Source of the DNA: Legionella yabuuchiae
GTDB taxonomy: Bacteria; Pseudomonadota; Gammaproteobacteria; Legionellales; Legionellaceae
Length of the DNA: 64,000 bases
Assembly (NCBI RefSeq): GCF_900640115.1
Contig: NZ_CAAAIW010000014.1
Location: 1-64,000, forward strand
Direction: 5' to 3'
Positions within the stretch are counted from its first letter, which is position 1. Each line of letters opens with the position of its first letter. Below, piece after piece: positions 10,178-18,583 of this stretch. The position numbers and the translations under genes were made by a program. Under the pieces are notes generated by a model. The model did no database searches, was not told the DNA's origin, and worked only from the letters and a program-made list of their open reading frames with translations.

Positions 10178-10789
10178 ATGAGTAAAGCCAATCAATTAAA
10201 GTTAGATGCCTTAAAAGAAATAGGCACTATTGGCATGGGGAACGCAGCAAAAGGCTTATCTGAATTATTGAATTGTCGAATTGAAATCACACCCCCTAAG
10301 GTGAAACAACTTCAGCTAAACGAGGTAACTGATTTTTTAGGGGGCGCAGAACAAATAACCTGTGGGGTGTTTTCCAGTCTAGAAGGAGACCTAACTGGTA
10401 CAGTATTAATGATTTATCCTAATGATACGTCGCTGCAACTGCTGGAAACTTGGCTTGGGAAAGCACCGATTTCATTACACGCCTTAAAGAGTATAGAGAA
10501 ATCTGCTTTAACCGAACTGAGCAATATTTGCTTAGGCGCGTATTTAAGTGCGATAAGCCAGCTTACAAGCTATACAATCATGTGCACCCCCCCTGTATTA
10601 GCAATCGATATGCTTGGTGCACTTACGCAAGACATGTTAATTAGCATCGCAGAGCAAACCGATGAAATCATTTTAATTGATACGGAATTTTCCTTACGAG
10701 ATAAAAAGATAAAAGGATTTTTTTTATTGTCATTTTCACCCAACAGTCAGAAAAAACTACTCAAACGCTTGGGGATAGTACAGGATTAA
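10178..10789 (+). CDS. cheC: CheY-P phosphatase CheC
   Basis: 203 residues, CheC/FliY-type phosphatase. The N-terminal helix LDALKEIGTIGMGNAAKGLS corresponds to the first active-site helix of CheC, but the Asn of the usual E-x2-N is replaced by Thr (EIGT). The second helix, SALTELSNICLGAYLSAI, keeps E-x2-N (TELSN), so one active site looks intact. It has its own RBS (AAAAGGATAAATC) and follows cheA. Together with CheD it probably replaces CheZ, which is absent here. Confidence 0.88.
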   Translation: MSKANQLKLDALKEIGTIGMGNAAKGLSELLNCRIEITPPKVKQLQLNEVTDFLGGAEQITCGVFSSLEGDLTGTVLMIYPNDTSLQLLETWLGKAPISLHALKSIEKSALTELSNICLGAYLSAISQLTSYTIMCTPPVLAIDMLGALTQDMLISIAEQTDEIILIDTEFSLRDKKIKGFFLLSFSPNSQKKLLKRLGIVQD

Positions 10790-10792
10790 AGA

Positions 10793-11695
10793 ATGAAGAT
10801 ATTAATTGCTGATGATTCAAAGTTAACCCGAAAAAAACTTTCAGATGCTCTAGAAGAGCTTGGGCATGATGTGGTGGAAGCAACCAGCGGTGAAGCCGCA
10901 CTAGAACTATTTCGATCCCAGCACCCTGACTTAGTGATTTTAGATGTAGTTATGGAAGGTATGAGTGGATTTGAATGCGCAAGAAATCTTCGTGCATTGA
11001 ATCAAAGCGAGTGGATTCCTATTATTTTTTTAAGCAGCTCAATCGATGATGAATATATTTCTAAAGGCATCGACGCCGGAGGGGATGATTACTTAACAAA
11101 ACCATTTAGCAAAGTCACCTTAGCAGCAAAAATAAAAGCCATGCAGCGGATTGCTGACATGCGGTCAAAATTAATAGACACGACAGACAAACTAAAAGTT
11201 TTATCTCGAACGGACCCATTAACAGGACTCAACAATCGCTTAGAGTTTGATAAAGTATTAGAAAAAACCATCGCGCGCGCTGAGCGTTATCAATTAAATT
11301 TTTCTTTATTATTCATAGATATTGACGGATTTAAAGAAGTAAATGATACGCTAGGTCATCATGCTGGAGATGAACTCATCAGCCAAGTGGCCCATCGACT
11401 TGCGTCAAGCATCCGAGTCGAAGATTTTATTGCACGACTAGGCGGGGATGAGTTCGCTATTATAATGCAACCCATTAAAACACCGACCGCTCCAGAAAAG
11501 CTCGCTGAAAAAGTGGTCGCCCAAAATAAACTTACTGTTCATAATAATCTATCTATTTCTCTCAGTGTTGGAATAGCCACCTACCCTGAAGCTGGAACTC
11601 GTCGAGAAGAATTGCTAATCCACGCTGATGAGGCCATGTATCAAGTGAAACAACAAGGAGGAAATGGATACAAACGATATATCCCAACGACCTAA
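10793..11695 (+). CDS. REC-GGDEF response regulator, diguanylate cyclase
   Basis: 300 residues. An N-terminal receiver (phosphorylation site Asp51 in LVILDVVMEGMSG) is followed by a GGDEF domain from about residue 135 (TDPLTGLNNRLEFD). The active-site GGDEF is intact at 217-221. RVED at 208-211 lies exactly five residues before it and is a proper inhibitory I-site. It should make c-di-GMP when phosphorylated, most likely by the CheA of this operon, since it follows cheC by three bases. The domain order matches PleD/WspR-like regulators. It suggests that the operon has a c-di-GMP output as well as, or instead of, motility. Confidence 0.92.
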   Translation: MKILIADDSKLTRKKLSDALEELGHDVVEATSGEAALELFRSQHPDLVILDVVMEGMSGFECARNLRALNQSEWIPIIFLSSSIDDEYISKGIDAGGDDYLTKPFSKVTLAAKIKAMQRIADMRSKLIDTTDKLKVLSRTDPLTGLNNRLEFDKVLEKTIARAERYQLNFSLLFIDIDGFKEVNDTLGHHAGDELISQVAHRLASSIRVEDFIARLGGDEFAIIMQPIKTPTAPEKLAEKVVAQNKLTVHNNLSISLSVGIATYPEAGTRREELLIHADEAMYQVKQQGGNGYKRYIPTT

Positions 11696-11746
11696 TCTTC
11701 TTACGTTTAAGTCAACAGTCAGTATCCATGATGTCTATGATGAAAA

Positions 11747-11780
11747 GATCCCGAAATTAAGGCTGCTGGATTTCGGGATC
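11747..11780. terminator. Hairpin between convergent genes
   Basis: An 11-bp perfect stem (GATCCCGAAAT / ATTTCGGGATC) with a 12-base loop lies between the end of the chemosensory operon and the end of the convergent membrane-protein gene. On the minus strand the stem is followed by TTTTCAT, giving a modest T tract, so it best terminates the minus-strand gene. It may also serve the che operon. Confidence 0.6.
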
Positions 11781-11791
11781 AGGATATACGT

Positions 11792-12145
11792 TTATAATTT
11801 CTTATTACTGGATCGCCGGCGAATATATGCGATAAAGAGTATTAGCACCAATAGCGGTAATAAGAAAGGAAATACGACAGGAGCAAGAACGACTGCCACA
11901 ACAAACCCAACAACCCCCACAAGGCTTAACACAATAATGCCAATCCCCGTAAAAATAAAAAATAATAGAATTAAAATGACTGTTAAGACCGATGCAGACA
12001 CCAAAATGCCCCAAACCAAGGCAGTCATTCCTATCGCTACGCCCAGTATAGGCAGAAAGAAATGCCACAGCAAAACTGCAGCCAAAATCAAAAAAAGCAC
12101 AATAAATACCGCACGTTTTGAAACAGGTTTGTTGGAATGTGTCAT
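11792..12145 (-). CDS. Small multi-pass membrane protein
   Basis: 117 residues made almost entirely of hydrophobic segments: about 12-30, 33-52, 55-78 and 80-106, so roughly four transmembrane helices. The cytoplasmic-looking ends are basic (SNKPVSKRA at the N-terminus, YIRRRSSNKKL at the C-terminus). No family recognised. Base-level evidence for coding is the consistent hydrophobic pattern and an ATG after AAAGGACTGAATATG. Function unknown. Confidence 0.6.
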   Translation of the reverse strand: MTHSNKPVSKRAVFIVLFLILAAVLLWHFFLPILGVAIGMTALVWGILVSASVLTVILILLFFIFTGIGIIVLSLVGVVGFVVAVVLAPVVFPFLLPLLVLILFIAYIRRRSSNKKL

Positions 12146-12199
12146 ATTCAGTCCTTTGTTAATTAAAAATCACAAAAAGCAATCACTATCAAATTAGCG

Positions 12200-12313
12200 C
12201 TAGATTTTTTTCATCTGCAATGAAAGCCCCCGTACTCCAATCAAAAAGGCCAAGGGAGCTATCAACACTATTAATGATACTAAAATTATTAGTAATATAT
12301 CCAAAAAGTACAA
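12200..12313 (-). CDS. Possible 37-residue membrane peptide
   Basis: A short minus-strand frame with a TTG start (MYFLDILLIILVSLIVL) encodes one or two hydrophobic helices and ends in QMKKI. It lies just upstream of, and on the same strand as, the 117-residue membrane protein. There is no Shine-Dalgarno before the TTG, so it could be chance. Apart from this, the interval 12146-12452 shows no gene; it must contain the promoter for the zinc-ribbon gene. Confidence 0.2.
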   Translation of the reverse strand: MYFLDILLIILVSLIVLIAPLAFLIGVRGLSLQMKKI

Positions 12314-12452
12314 GCAATTTATTATTTATTGAAGCAATAGAAACTGTTCAATGAGTCGATCATATCGCTCAATGTGGTTCTGTAAGTATGCCTTGATATT
12401 TATAAAAACCTTTTCTATAAGTAGAGAACCAATCACTTAACAAGGAAGGCTT

Positions 12453-12698
12453 ATGAAATGCCCGGTTTGCCCCGATTCGGTTCTGCAAATGTCCGATCGC
12501 CAAGGGGTTGAAATTGACTATTGTCCAAATTGTAGAGGAATATGGCTTGATCGAGGTGAGCTCGATAAAATTATTGAAAAAGAGCAACAATTTCTATCTC
12601 GTTCTTCTGAAAAGCAAGAGCGATATGAACCCGATTATAGAAAGCACGGTCAAAAGAAAAAAAAGAGCTCATTTCTTGGTGATTTGTTTGATTTTTAA
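12453..12698 (+). CDS. TFIIB-type zinc-ribbon protein
   Basis: 81 residues. Two CxxC knuckles, MKCPVCPD at the N-terminus and DYCPNCRGIWLDRGEL about 20 residues later, form the zf-TFIIB zinc ribbon. A basic linker and the tail SSFLGDLFDF follow, as is usual for these small bacterial proteins. A strong RBS (AAGGAAGGCTT) precedes the ATG. The biochemical role is unknown. It is followed 35 bases later by the PepSY gene, probably in one transcript. Confidence 0.88.
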   Translation: MKCPVCPDSVLQMSDRQGVEIDYCPNCRGIWLDRGELDKIIEKEQQFLSRSSEKQERYEPDYRKHGQKKKKSSFLGDLFDF

Positions 12699-12733
12699 TC
12701 TTTCATTTTAACTGTTTATAAGGAGATTGCAGG

Positions 12734-13189
12734 ATGAAAACGTTTAAATATTTTATTAACTTACTGACTATTATCAGCTTTTTTATAGCCACCGCTGTAT
12801 CTGCCCATACCTCACCTGATAAGAATGAACAAGCAAAATTAAGCACCATTTTAAAAAAACTATCGGATGAAGGGTATACAACCATTCAAGACGTTGAACT
12901 TGAAGATAATGTGTTAACGGTTGAAGGCGTTAATAAAGAAGGAACGCCCTTTAAAGTTCAATTGGACCCAAAAACAGGTAACATTTTAAAGCAAAAACAA
13001 ATACAACCTAAATATTCCATCATAGAAGTAGTAAAAAAAGTTGAGGGTGCTGGTAACCTACAAATTGTAGAAGTTGAGTTTGATGAAGGTATATATAAAG
13101 TAAAAGCGTTGACGCCAGATCAAAAAGAAAAAGAACTTCGTATTGATCCACAAACAGGTGATATTAAGGCTGAAAATAATAAACATTAA
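12734..13189 (+). CDS. Secreted PepSY-domain protein
   Basis: 151 residues. A signal peptide (residues 1-24, KTFKYFINLLTIISFFIATA, cleavage near VSA-HT) precedes two PepSY-like repeats. The repeats have the pattern ILKKLSDEGYTTIQDVELED...VQLDPKTGNIL and IIEVVKKVEGAG...LRIDPQTGDI. PepSY domains are periplasmic modules often linked with protease inhibition. The RBS is ATAAGGAGATTGCAGG. The protein is probably periplasmic and its partner is unknown. Confidence 0.85.
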   Translation: MKTFKYFINLLTIISFFIATAVSAHTSPDKNEQAKLSTILKKLSDEGYTTIQDVELEDNVLTVEGVNKEGTPFKVQLDPKTGNILKQKQIQPKYSIIEVVKKVEGAGNLQIVEVEFDEGIYKVKALTPDQKEKELRIDPQTGDIKAENNKH

Positions 13190-13237
13190 TTCGCTTACAA
13201 ATTCTTCTTGTAAAAATTGAATAGCCTATAAAAAGAT

Positions 13238-13255
13238 GGCCAGGATAACCTGGCC
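13238..13255. terminator. Short GC-rich hairpin after the PepSY gene
   Basis: GGCCAGG-ATAA-CCTGGCC forms a perfect 7-bp stem 49 bases after the PepSY stop codon. The + strand tail (TAACTCTC) is a poor T tract, while the minus strand has ATCTTTTT after the stem. It is a plausible terminator of limited strength. Confidence 0.4.
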
Positions 13256-13392
13256 TAACTCTCTATAAAATGAATTATTTTAGAACTAATATGAAACAAC
13301 TTATTTAAAACCAGATTACAAATGATTAATAATTGAAACAAATATCTAAATATGATACAGTATTGTATATTTTGAACTTGGTGTTTAAATTT

Positions 13393-14877
13393 ATGGCAAA
13401 ACCAGCGTCTCTCTCTAATAAAACCAGTAAAGCAGGTTTTTTTAAACAAAAAAAAACCAAAGCAACCAAGAAAACCAAGTCATTACGCCAAGTTAAAGCA
13501 AAAACGAATCTATTAACTAAACTTGGTATAATGAATATGACTGAGAATAATTATATTTCATCACCAGTCGATAAGCCAAATTTGTTTTCAGTTAGACCGG
13601 TGCATCTTTTAAGCAGACATGATGGCTATGGTGTATTTGCTGAAAAAGAAATCTCAGCAGGCACTTGGGTTGGTGAATACACAGGCCAAGAATTTTCACA
13701 CCAAGAGTTTGATCACTATTTAGAAACCACCCCTGGCACTGACAATAGTTATGCCATGAGGATTGGAGATAAGGTCGTTGATGCAAGTAGTAAAGGCAAC
13801 TATACCCGTTATATTAATTTTTCAGATAACCATGCAAATGTAGAATTCGTAAGCACTCAGCTTGACGATGAAGAAAGTGTCGTCTTGATTGCAACGCGTG
13901 ATATTACTCCTGGTGAACAGCTACTAGTCGATTATAATACTTACGATGAGCGTGCGTCGAAATATTTTTATTTTTTAAATAGCCAAGACGGCTGGCTATC
14001 GACATCCGAATTCTATAAGGCTCACTTAGAATTCTATGAACAACATACCAGTCATCAAACTATTGAGGTTATAGAATTAAGCGCAGGTCAAAGCTATTAT
14101 TCAACCCCCATTGGAATGAAAGTGCTTTGCAATGAATCATTGACTGCCATTAGTAAGTGTTCACCAAAAGAAGTCAACCTTCCCTATATTCGACTAAAAG
14201 ACAATGTAATCATTGATGCCTTAGAAGCAGATTTATTCACACCTCTGATGATTGCCTGTTTATTAGGCCAAGTCGAGAATGTAAACTGGCTAGTTTCACA
14301 GGGAGCAGACGTCAACCAACAGCAAAATCATTCTGGCAATTGCCCTTTGTTTTTCGCACTAGAAGGCTATATGCGAAATCCAGAGCAAAGAAAGTCCTAT
14401 GTTGATATCATAACATTGCTAATAGCCAATCAAGTCAATATAACAGTGCATGACCGCTTTGACATGACCTTTATTCATAGAGCATGTTCAATATTAACCA
14501 CGGATGACTTTGAAAAAGTCATCCGTGTGATAACTCAAGTTTTAGGCGCATCCTGTAAAGAACCATTTACCTATCTTAACGAAGCTAACGAAGATATTTT
14601 AATCCACTGCCTGAATCTTAGAGATTTTTCAAAAGCCTCTATTTTGCTCGCTACCTACCCTGATTATTTTGAAGAAAATCTATATCAAGGTGAATTACAA
14701 GAGTTTAATAAAGAAATTTTTAGAAAAACCATCGATTCTTATTCAGAGCATGAAAAACATGAAGTTGTAACAATTATAACGCGCAATAGCAGCAAAATAA
14801 CCACGGAATTTTTTTCTGAATTTAATTTGACGAATTTAACTTCTAAAAGTTCACCCTCTATGTACACCAGTCTGTAA
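13393..14877 (+). CDS. legAS4: SET-domain/ankyrin effector, LegAS4/RomA-like
   Basis: 494 residues from the ATG at 13393. A TTG at 13333 would add 20 residues and looks less likely. The N-terminus is Lys-rich (KKTKATKKTKSLRQVKAK), as expected of a nuclear localisation signal. A SET methyltransferase domain follows at about residues 65-205: GYGVFAEKEISAGTWVGEYTG, the NYTRYINFSDNHANVEF knot segment, and PGEQLLVDYN near the end. Two ankyrin-like repeats follow at about 275-360 (TPLMIACLLGQVENVNWLVS). This layout is that of L. pneumophila LegAS4/RomA, a Dot/Icm effector that methylates host histone H3 in the nucleus. The homology is my recognition; histone specificity here is inferred. Confidence 0.8.
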   Translation: MAKPASLSNKTSKAGFFKQKKTKATKKTKSLRQVKAKTNLLTKLGIMNMTENNYISSPVDKPNLFSVRPVHLLSRHDGYGVFAEKEISAGTWVGEYTGQEFSHQEFDHYLETTPGTDNSYAMRIGDKVVDASSKGNYTRYINFSDNHANVEFVSTQLDDEESVVLIATRDITPGEQLLVDYNTYDERASKYFYFLNSQDGWLSTSEFYKAHLEFYEQHTSHQTIEVIELSAGQSYYSTPIGMKVLCNESLTAISKCSPKEVNLPYIRLKDNVIIDALEADLFTPLMIACLLGQVENVNWLVSQGADVNQQQNHSGNCPLFFALEGYMRNPEQRKSYVDIITLLIANQVNITVHDRFDMTFIHRACSILTTDDFEKVIRVITQVLGASCKEPFTYLNEANEDILIHCLNLRDFSKASILLATYPDYFEENLYQGELQEFNKEIFRKTIDSYSEHEKHEVVTIITRNSSKITTEFFSEFNLTNLTSKSSPSMYTSL

Positions 14878-15079
14878 TCAATAAATTGGAAAACGATTAC
14901 AGGGTACCATGGTATGTGACAGTTTCATTTTGCTACGACACCCCTATTGATTTTTTAGCATTAAATTGCAGTACATGTTATAATTGTTTAATTACAATAC
15001 AACACGCTGATCCCTCCTCGCTTAGATGATCAAACAGAATTATCTCAGTCAGAAGCGCTATCTCTATAAAGGAAATGTT

Positions 15080-16330
15080 ATGAGTTTTAATTCACTAGGG
15101 CTTATTGAGCCCTTACTTCGTTCAATCAATGAACTTGGTTATACCGAACCCACTATGATTCAAGTCAAATCCATCCCAGTTATTTTTAATGGTGGTGATT
15201 TATTGGCTTCTGCTCAAACTGGTACAGGGAAAACAGCAAGTTTTCTGTTGCCATTATTGCAGCAGATGAGTAAAAAGCCAAAGGCAAGAAGTAATGGTAC
15301 AAAAGTTCTAATTCTCACTCCGACTCGAGAATTAGCCGCACAAATCCATGAAAATCTTCTTCAATACAACAAATACTTAAGCCTTAGAACTGAAGTTGTT
15401 TTTGGTGGAGTAAAAATTAATCCGCAAATGAAAAAATTACTTCCAGGCGTTGAATTCTTAGTCGCAACCCCAGGAAGACTCCTAGATTTATACCAACAAC
15501 GCGCCATTCGTTTTGACGAAGTAGAGACATTTGTACTCGATGAAGCCGACCGTATGTTAGACATGGGGTTTATTCATGATATTAAACGAATTATTAAATT
15601 ACTTCCCCGTGCCAGACAGAACTTAATGTTTTCCGCTACCTTTTCTAATGACATTCGCACCCTGGCAAAAAGTATCTTGAATCATCCCCAAGAGATCGAT
15701 GTCGCCCCACGCAATACTTCGGTGCACACGATTAAGCAACGCGTCCATCCGGTTGATAAAAGTAGAAAGTCGGCCTTACTGAGCCATTTAATTCACAAAA
15801 ACAAATGGGGACAAACGTTAGTTTTTTCACGTACCAAGCATGGTGCCAATAAACTGGTAAAACAGCTCGCTGAAGCCCAAATTCATTCTGCAGCAATTCA
15901 TGGGAATAAGTCACAAGCACAGCGTACAAAAGCATTAGCTGATTTCAAATCAGGCGAAGTTCCTATTTTAGTGGCAACGGACATCGCAGCACGTGGTATT
16001 GATATTGAGAAACTACCTTGTGTAATTAATTTTGATTTACCTCAAGTACCTGAAGATTATGTACATCGTATTGGGCGTACTGGGCGGGCTGGAGAAACGG
16101 GGCTTGCCATATCGCTGGTAAGCGCTGATGAAGTCTTGCAGTTGCAATCAATCGAACAATTGATCAATCGTAAACTTGATCGAATTGAAATTGAAGATTT
16201 TGAGCCAAATCACGCCCTACCAACCACCATTACAACCATAAAACGAAAACCATCTCATACGCAAAAAAAATCAAATTTAAGCCCTAAACAAAAAATTCGC
16301 AAAAAATTTGTGGGCCGAAAATCATCTTAG
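15080..16330 (+). CDS. rhlE: DEAD-box RNA helicase RhlE
   Basis: 416 residues from the ATG at 15080 ([14 protein letters not shown]), which has the RBS AAAGGAAATGTT; the frame is open 54 bases further upstream. Motifs in order: Q motif (GYTEPTMIQ), Walker A (AQTGTGKT), PTRELA, DEAD box ([12 protein letters not shown]), SAT, and [10 protein letters not shown]. The basic C-terminal tail ([24 protein letters not shown]) fits RhlE. It probably acts in ribosome assembly and cold growth. The 200-base leader contains a TATAAT-like element near 14979. Confidence 0.9.
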   Translation: MSFNSLGLIEPLLRSINELGYTEPTMIQVKSIPVIFNGGDLLASAQTGTGKTASFLLPLLQQMSKKPKARSNGTKVLILTPTRELAAQIHENLLQYNKYLSLRTEVVFGGVKINPQMKKLLPGVEFLVATPGRLLDLYQQRAIRFDEVETFVLDEADRMLDMGFIHDIKRIIKLLPRARQNLMFSATFSNDIRTLAKSILNHPQEIDVAPRNTSVHTIKQRVHPVDKSRKSALLSHLIHKNKWGQTLVFSRTKHGANKLVKQLAEAQIHSAAIHGNKSQAQRTKALADFKSGEVPILVATDIAARGIDIEKLPCVINFDLPQVPEDYVHRIGRTGRAGETGLAISLVSADEVLQLQSIEQLINRKLDRIEIEDFEPNHALPTTITTIKRKPSHTQKKSNLSPKQKIRKKFVGRKSS

Positions 16331-16411
16331 TTGCAGAGAAACCATAGACTGAGTTTACCCATGATTGCAAGAGCCAAGTAAGCTTGTTTCGTGATTTCAT
16401 GGGAAAACACT

Positions 16412-16498
16412 TCCGATAAATCCTCACCCAGAGGAAAACGAAATTACGCCATGTTGCTATTGGCCTGTTGATTAGGATTGAGGTTAGATGATAGGACT
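16412..16498 (+). pseudogene. Tyrosine-recombinase fragment
   Basis: In the gap between rhlE and the ABC transporter, one + strand frame reads SPRGKRNYAMLLLAC, then a stop codon, then LGLRLDD. This resembles the region around the first catalytic arginine of tyrosine recombinases (RNYAMLLL-x3-LGLR-x-D). It is a short decayed scrap, not a gene. The rest of 16331-16580 shows nothing I recognise. Confidence 0.35.
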
Positions 16499-16580
16499 GC
16501 TTAGCGGGAAAAATTTTCGAGAGTACAGGATCTAAAAATACAACGCTCTAATTTTTATCAGCTAAAACTCACAGCTTGGG

Positions 16581-18326
16581 TTACATTAGATTTTCGTATT
16601 GAGCGTTATAAGTCTCTTCTATTTCAACACAATTATCTCCTTTAGCTTTAAAAAACAAATATTTTCTATGATGTTTTTTCAACGTACTACGGTGAGCTAT
16701 GCTTACAATAGTACAATTTTCTATTTTTTTAGCCATGTTAAAAACACGCTCTTCAGTTTCCTCATCTAATGCAGAAGTTCCCTCATCCCAAAACAACCAA
16801 TTTGGTTTTTTTAAAAGAACGCGCGCGAATGATAGAAGTTGTTTTTGTCCACCAGATAATATATTTCCCCATGATTTTTTCTCATTCAGATAAGGAATGA
16901 ATTTCTCTAGACCTACTTTTTTTAAAACCTCAGAGTACTGTTCATCGTCGTAAGTTTGCTCAGTTTCAGGATATGCTAAAGCTACCCTTAAAGTATTATT
17001 AGGTATAGTCGGTTCTTGTGGTAGGATATATAGTTTTTTATGCGCTGGTATTGAAACTTTACCGTCTCCGTAATTCCAGCTCCCTGATATAACCTTGAAT
17101 AAAGTACTCTTACCAAATCCGGATCTCCCTTGGAGCATCACATGTTCTCCAGGGTTTAATTTGAAGGTGAGTCCCCGCATTAAGGGGGTTGAATCTTTTA
17201 ATAAAGGCTTGTTGATGGTTAAATTTTTTACTTTTATAGACTCTTTTTCTCTAACTTTTCTTGTTATATTCTGAGGGCTGCTATTTAGATCACTTTCTAA
17301 TATATGAATTAGATCGGTAAGTCGATTAATACTGTTTTTATATTCAGAAATATTCTGATATGAATTCACAAACCAGTTTAAAGCAATACTTACCTGGCCA
17401 AAAGAAAATCCTACCTGCATCATCTGACTAAGGTTGATGAAATTATTAAAATATAAAGGTACTGCAAGTAAATACGGAATAATCGTATTAAACTCTAGAT
17501 TAAAACTTTGAAATGCAGTTAACTTTGTATCAACGTTCAATTTTTCATTTTCAATCTGTTTAATCTCGTCCACTTTTGCAATCAAATTGGTCTTATAAAA
17601 TTCCTCGGCGTGCTCCTCAGCAATATTCTCAGATTGTTGCGTTAATTGTGCTAAATCCTGACGAAACTCAGCTTCAACCACCTCCGATTTTTTATTTATT
17701 TTTGGAAGTTGCTTACCTATATAATAGGTTATAACAGAAGCCACTAAAGCAATGCCTATTGCTGTCAAAACTAAATATCCTGGAAAGATTACCGTTCCAC
17801 CCAGAATCCATAACGATCCAATAAACGTGCATAAAATTGAAAAGGAATATAAAAAATCCAAGCTTAAAGCCAAGGTCAACTTCACATATTTATCAACATC
17901 GTCTTGTATCATTTGTTCAATATTTGCAAGCTCAGACGCGGTTCGTTTTAATTCTAAATAGTTATTCTTGCTTCCAAATAACTTATTTATAAATTTTAGA
18001 GTAAGCCAGTTGCGCCAAGATAATGAAAATTTTCCCACTAAATAATTTTTTAAGGAACTCACTAAAACATAAGCACTTACCAATCCTCCAAACTGTGCTA
18101 ATGACATTAAGAACGGAGAAATTGCTTTCGCTTCCATAACAGCCCAAAAAACTGTAAACCATCCTGAGAATGCAAAAACCAAGCCAACCATTGCAATTAC
18201 GCATAAGATCGCACCGATTAGCCATAACCATTTGATTAACTTATCTTCCTCAGATATTAAGTATTCTTTAAAAAAAGAGAATCCTTGAGCCAAGGTTGAT
18301 GGGCTCTTTCTTTTCAGTGTAGGCAT
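16581..18326 (-). CDS. ABC transporter, fused permease and ATPase (YddA/SbmA-like)
   Basis: 581 residues. The N-terminal about 340 residues form an ABC-membrane-2 type permease with helices near 35-60, 75-97, 150-210 and 270-330. The C-terminal ATPase carries Walker A (GRSGFGKST), signature LSGGQKQLLSFARVL, Walker B with WLFWDEGTSALDEETE, and a switch His in SIAHRS. The permease type resembles the YddA, BacA-related and ABCD group, which handle peptides, fatty acyl compounds or cobalamin, rather than classic exporters. The substrate cannot be read from sequence. It is transcribed alone, convergent with rhlE. Confidence 0.83.
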   Translation of the reverse strand: MPTLKRKSPSTLAQGFSFFKEYLISEEDKLIKWLWLIGAILCVIAMVGLVFAFSGWFTVFWAVMEAKAISPFLMSLAQFGGLVSAYVLVSSLKNYLVGKFSLSWRNWLTLKFINKLFGSKNNYLELKRTASELANIEQMIQDDVDKYVKLTLALSLDFLYSFSILCTFIGSLWILGGTVIFPGYLVLTAIGIALVASVITYYIGKQLPKINKKSEVVEAEFRQDLAQLTQQSENIAEEHAEEFYKTNLIAKVDEIKQIENEKLNVDTKLTAFQSFNLEFNTIIPYLLAVPLYFNNFINLSQMMQVGFSFGQVSIALNWFVNSYQNISEYKNSINRLTDLIHILESDLNSSPQNITRKVREKESIKVKNLTINKPLLKDSTPLMRGLTFKLNPGEHVMLQGRSGFGKSTLFKVISGSWNYGDGKVSIPAHKKLYILPQEPTIPNNTLRVALAYPETEQTYDDEQYSEVLKKVGLEKFIPYLNEKKSWGNILSGGQKQLLSFARVLLKKPNWLFWDEGTSALDEETEERVFNMAKKIENCTIVSIAHRSTLKKHHRKYLFFKAKGDNCVEIEETYNAQYENLM

Positions 18327-18500
18327 TTTTTGGCTTATTTGTTAAAATTTAATCTATTATATAGAAGGTAATTTTATTTTCAAAAGAATTTTTTCTGATA
18401 TCCCATTCACGTGTTGCATCATAATTAAAATATCCCGAAGTTGTGGGCTAACGAGGGCTAAACCTTATGAAAAAAGTCTATGTAATCTGACAGCCATCCA

Positions 18501-18520
18501 TTTGAAAGATTACGGGTATA
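18501..18520 (+). repeat. Solo end of the 164-bp MITE
   Basis: The 20 bases TTTGAAAGATTACGGGTATA are identical to the outer end of the MITE found in full at 45-58 kb. No matching left arm is present in the 150 bases before it, so this is a remnant or a fortuitous end. It lies in the divergent promoter region between the ABC transporter and the chromate transporter. Confidence 0.6.
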
Positions 18521-18583
18521 TAGGATTGTAGGATTTCAGTAATCATGTTAGCTTAAAAAATGTCAAAATAGTTCTTTATTTTT

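Noticed and set aside
11664..12197. A 177-codon + strand frame overlapping the membrane-protein gene
   Set aside because: It is rich in Thr/Lys/Ile with no protein-like pattern and runs antisense to a frame with clear transmembrane periodicity.
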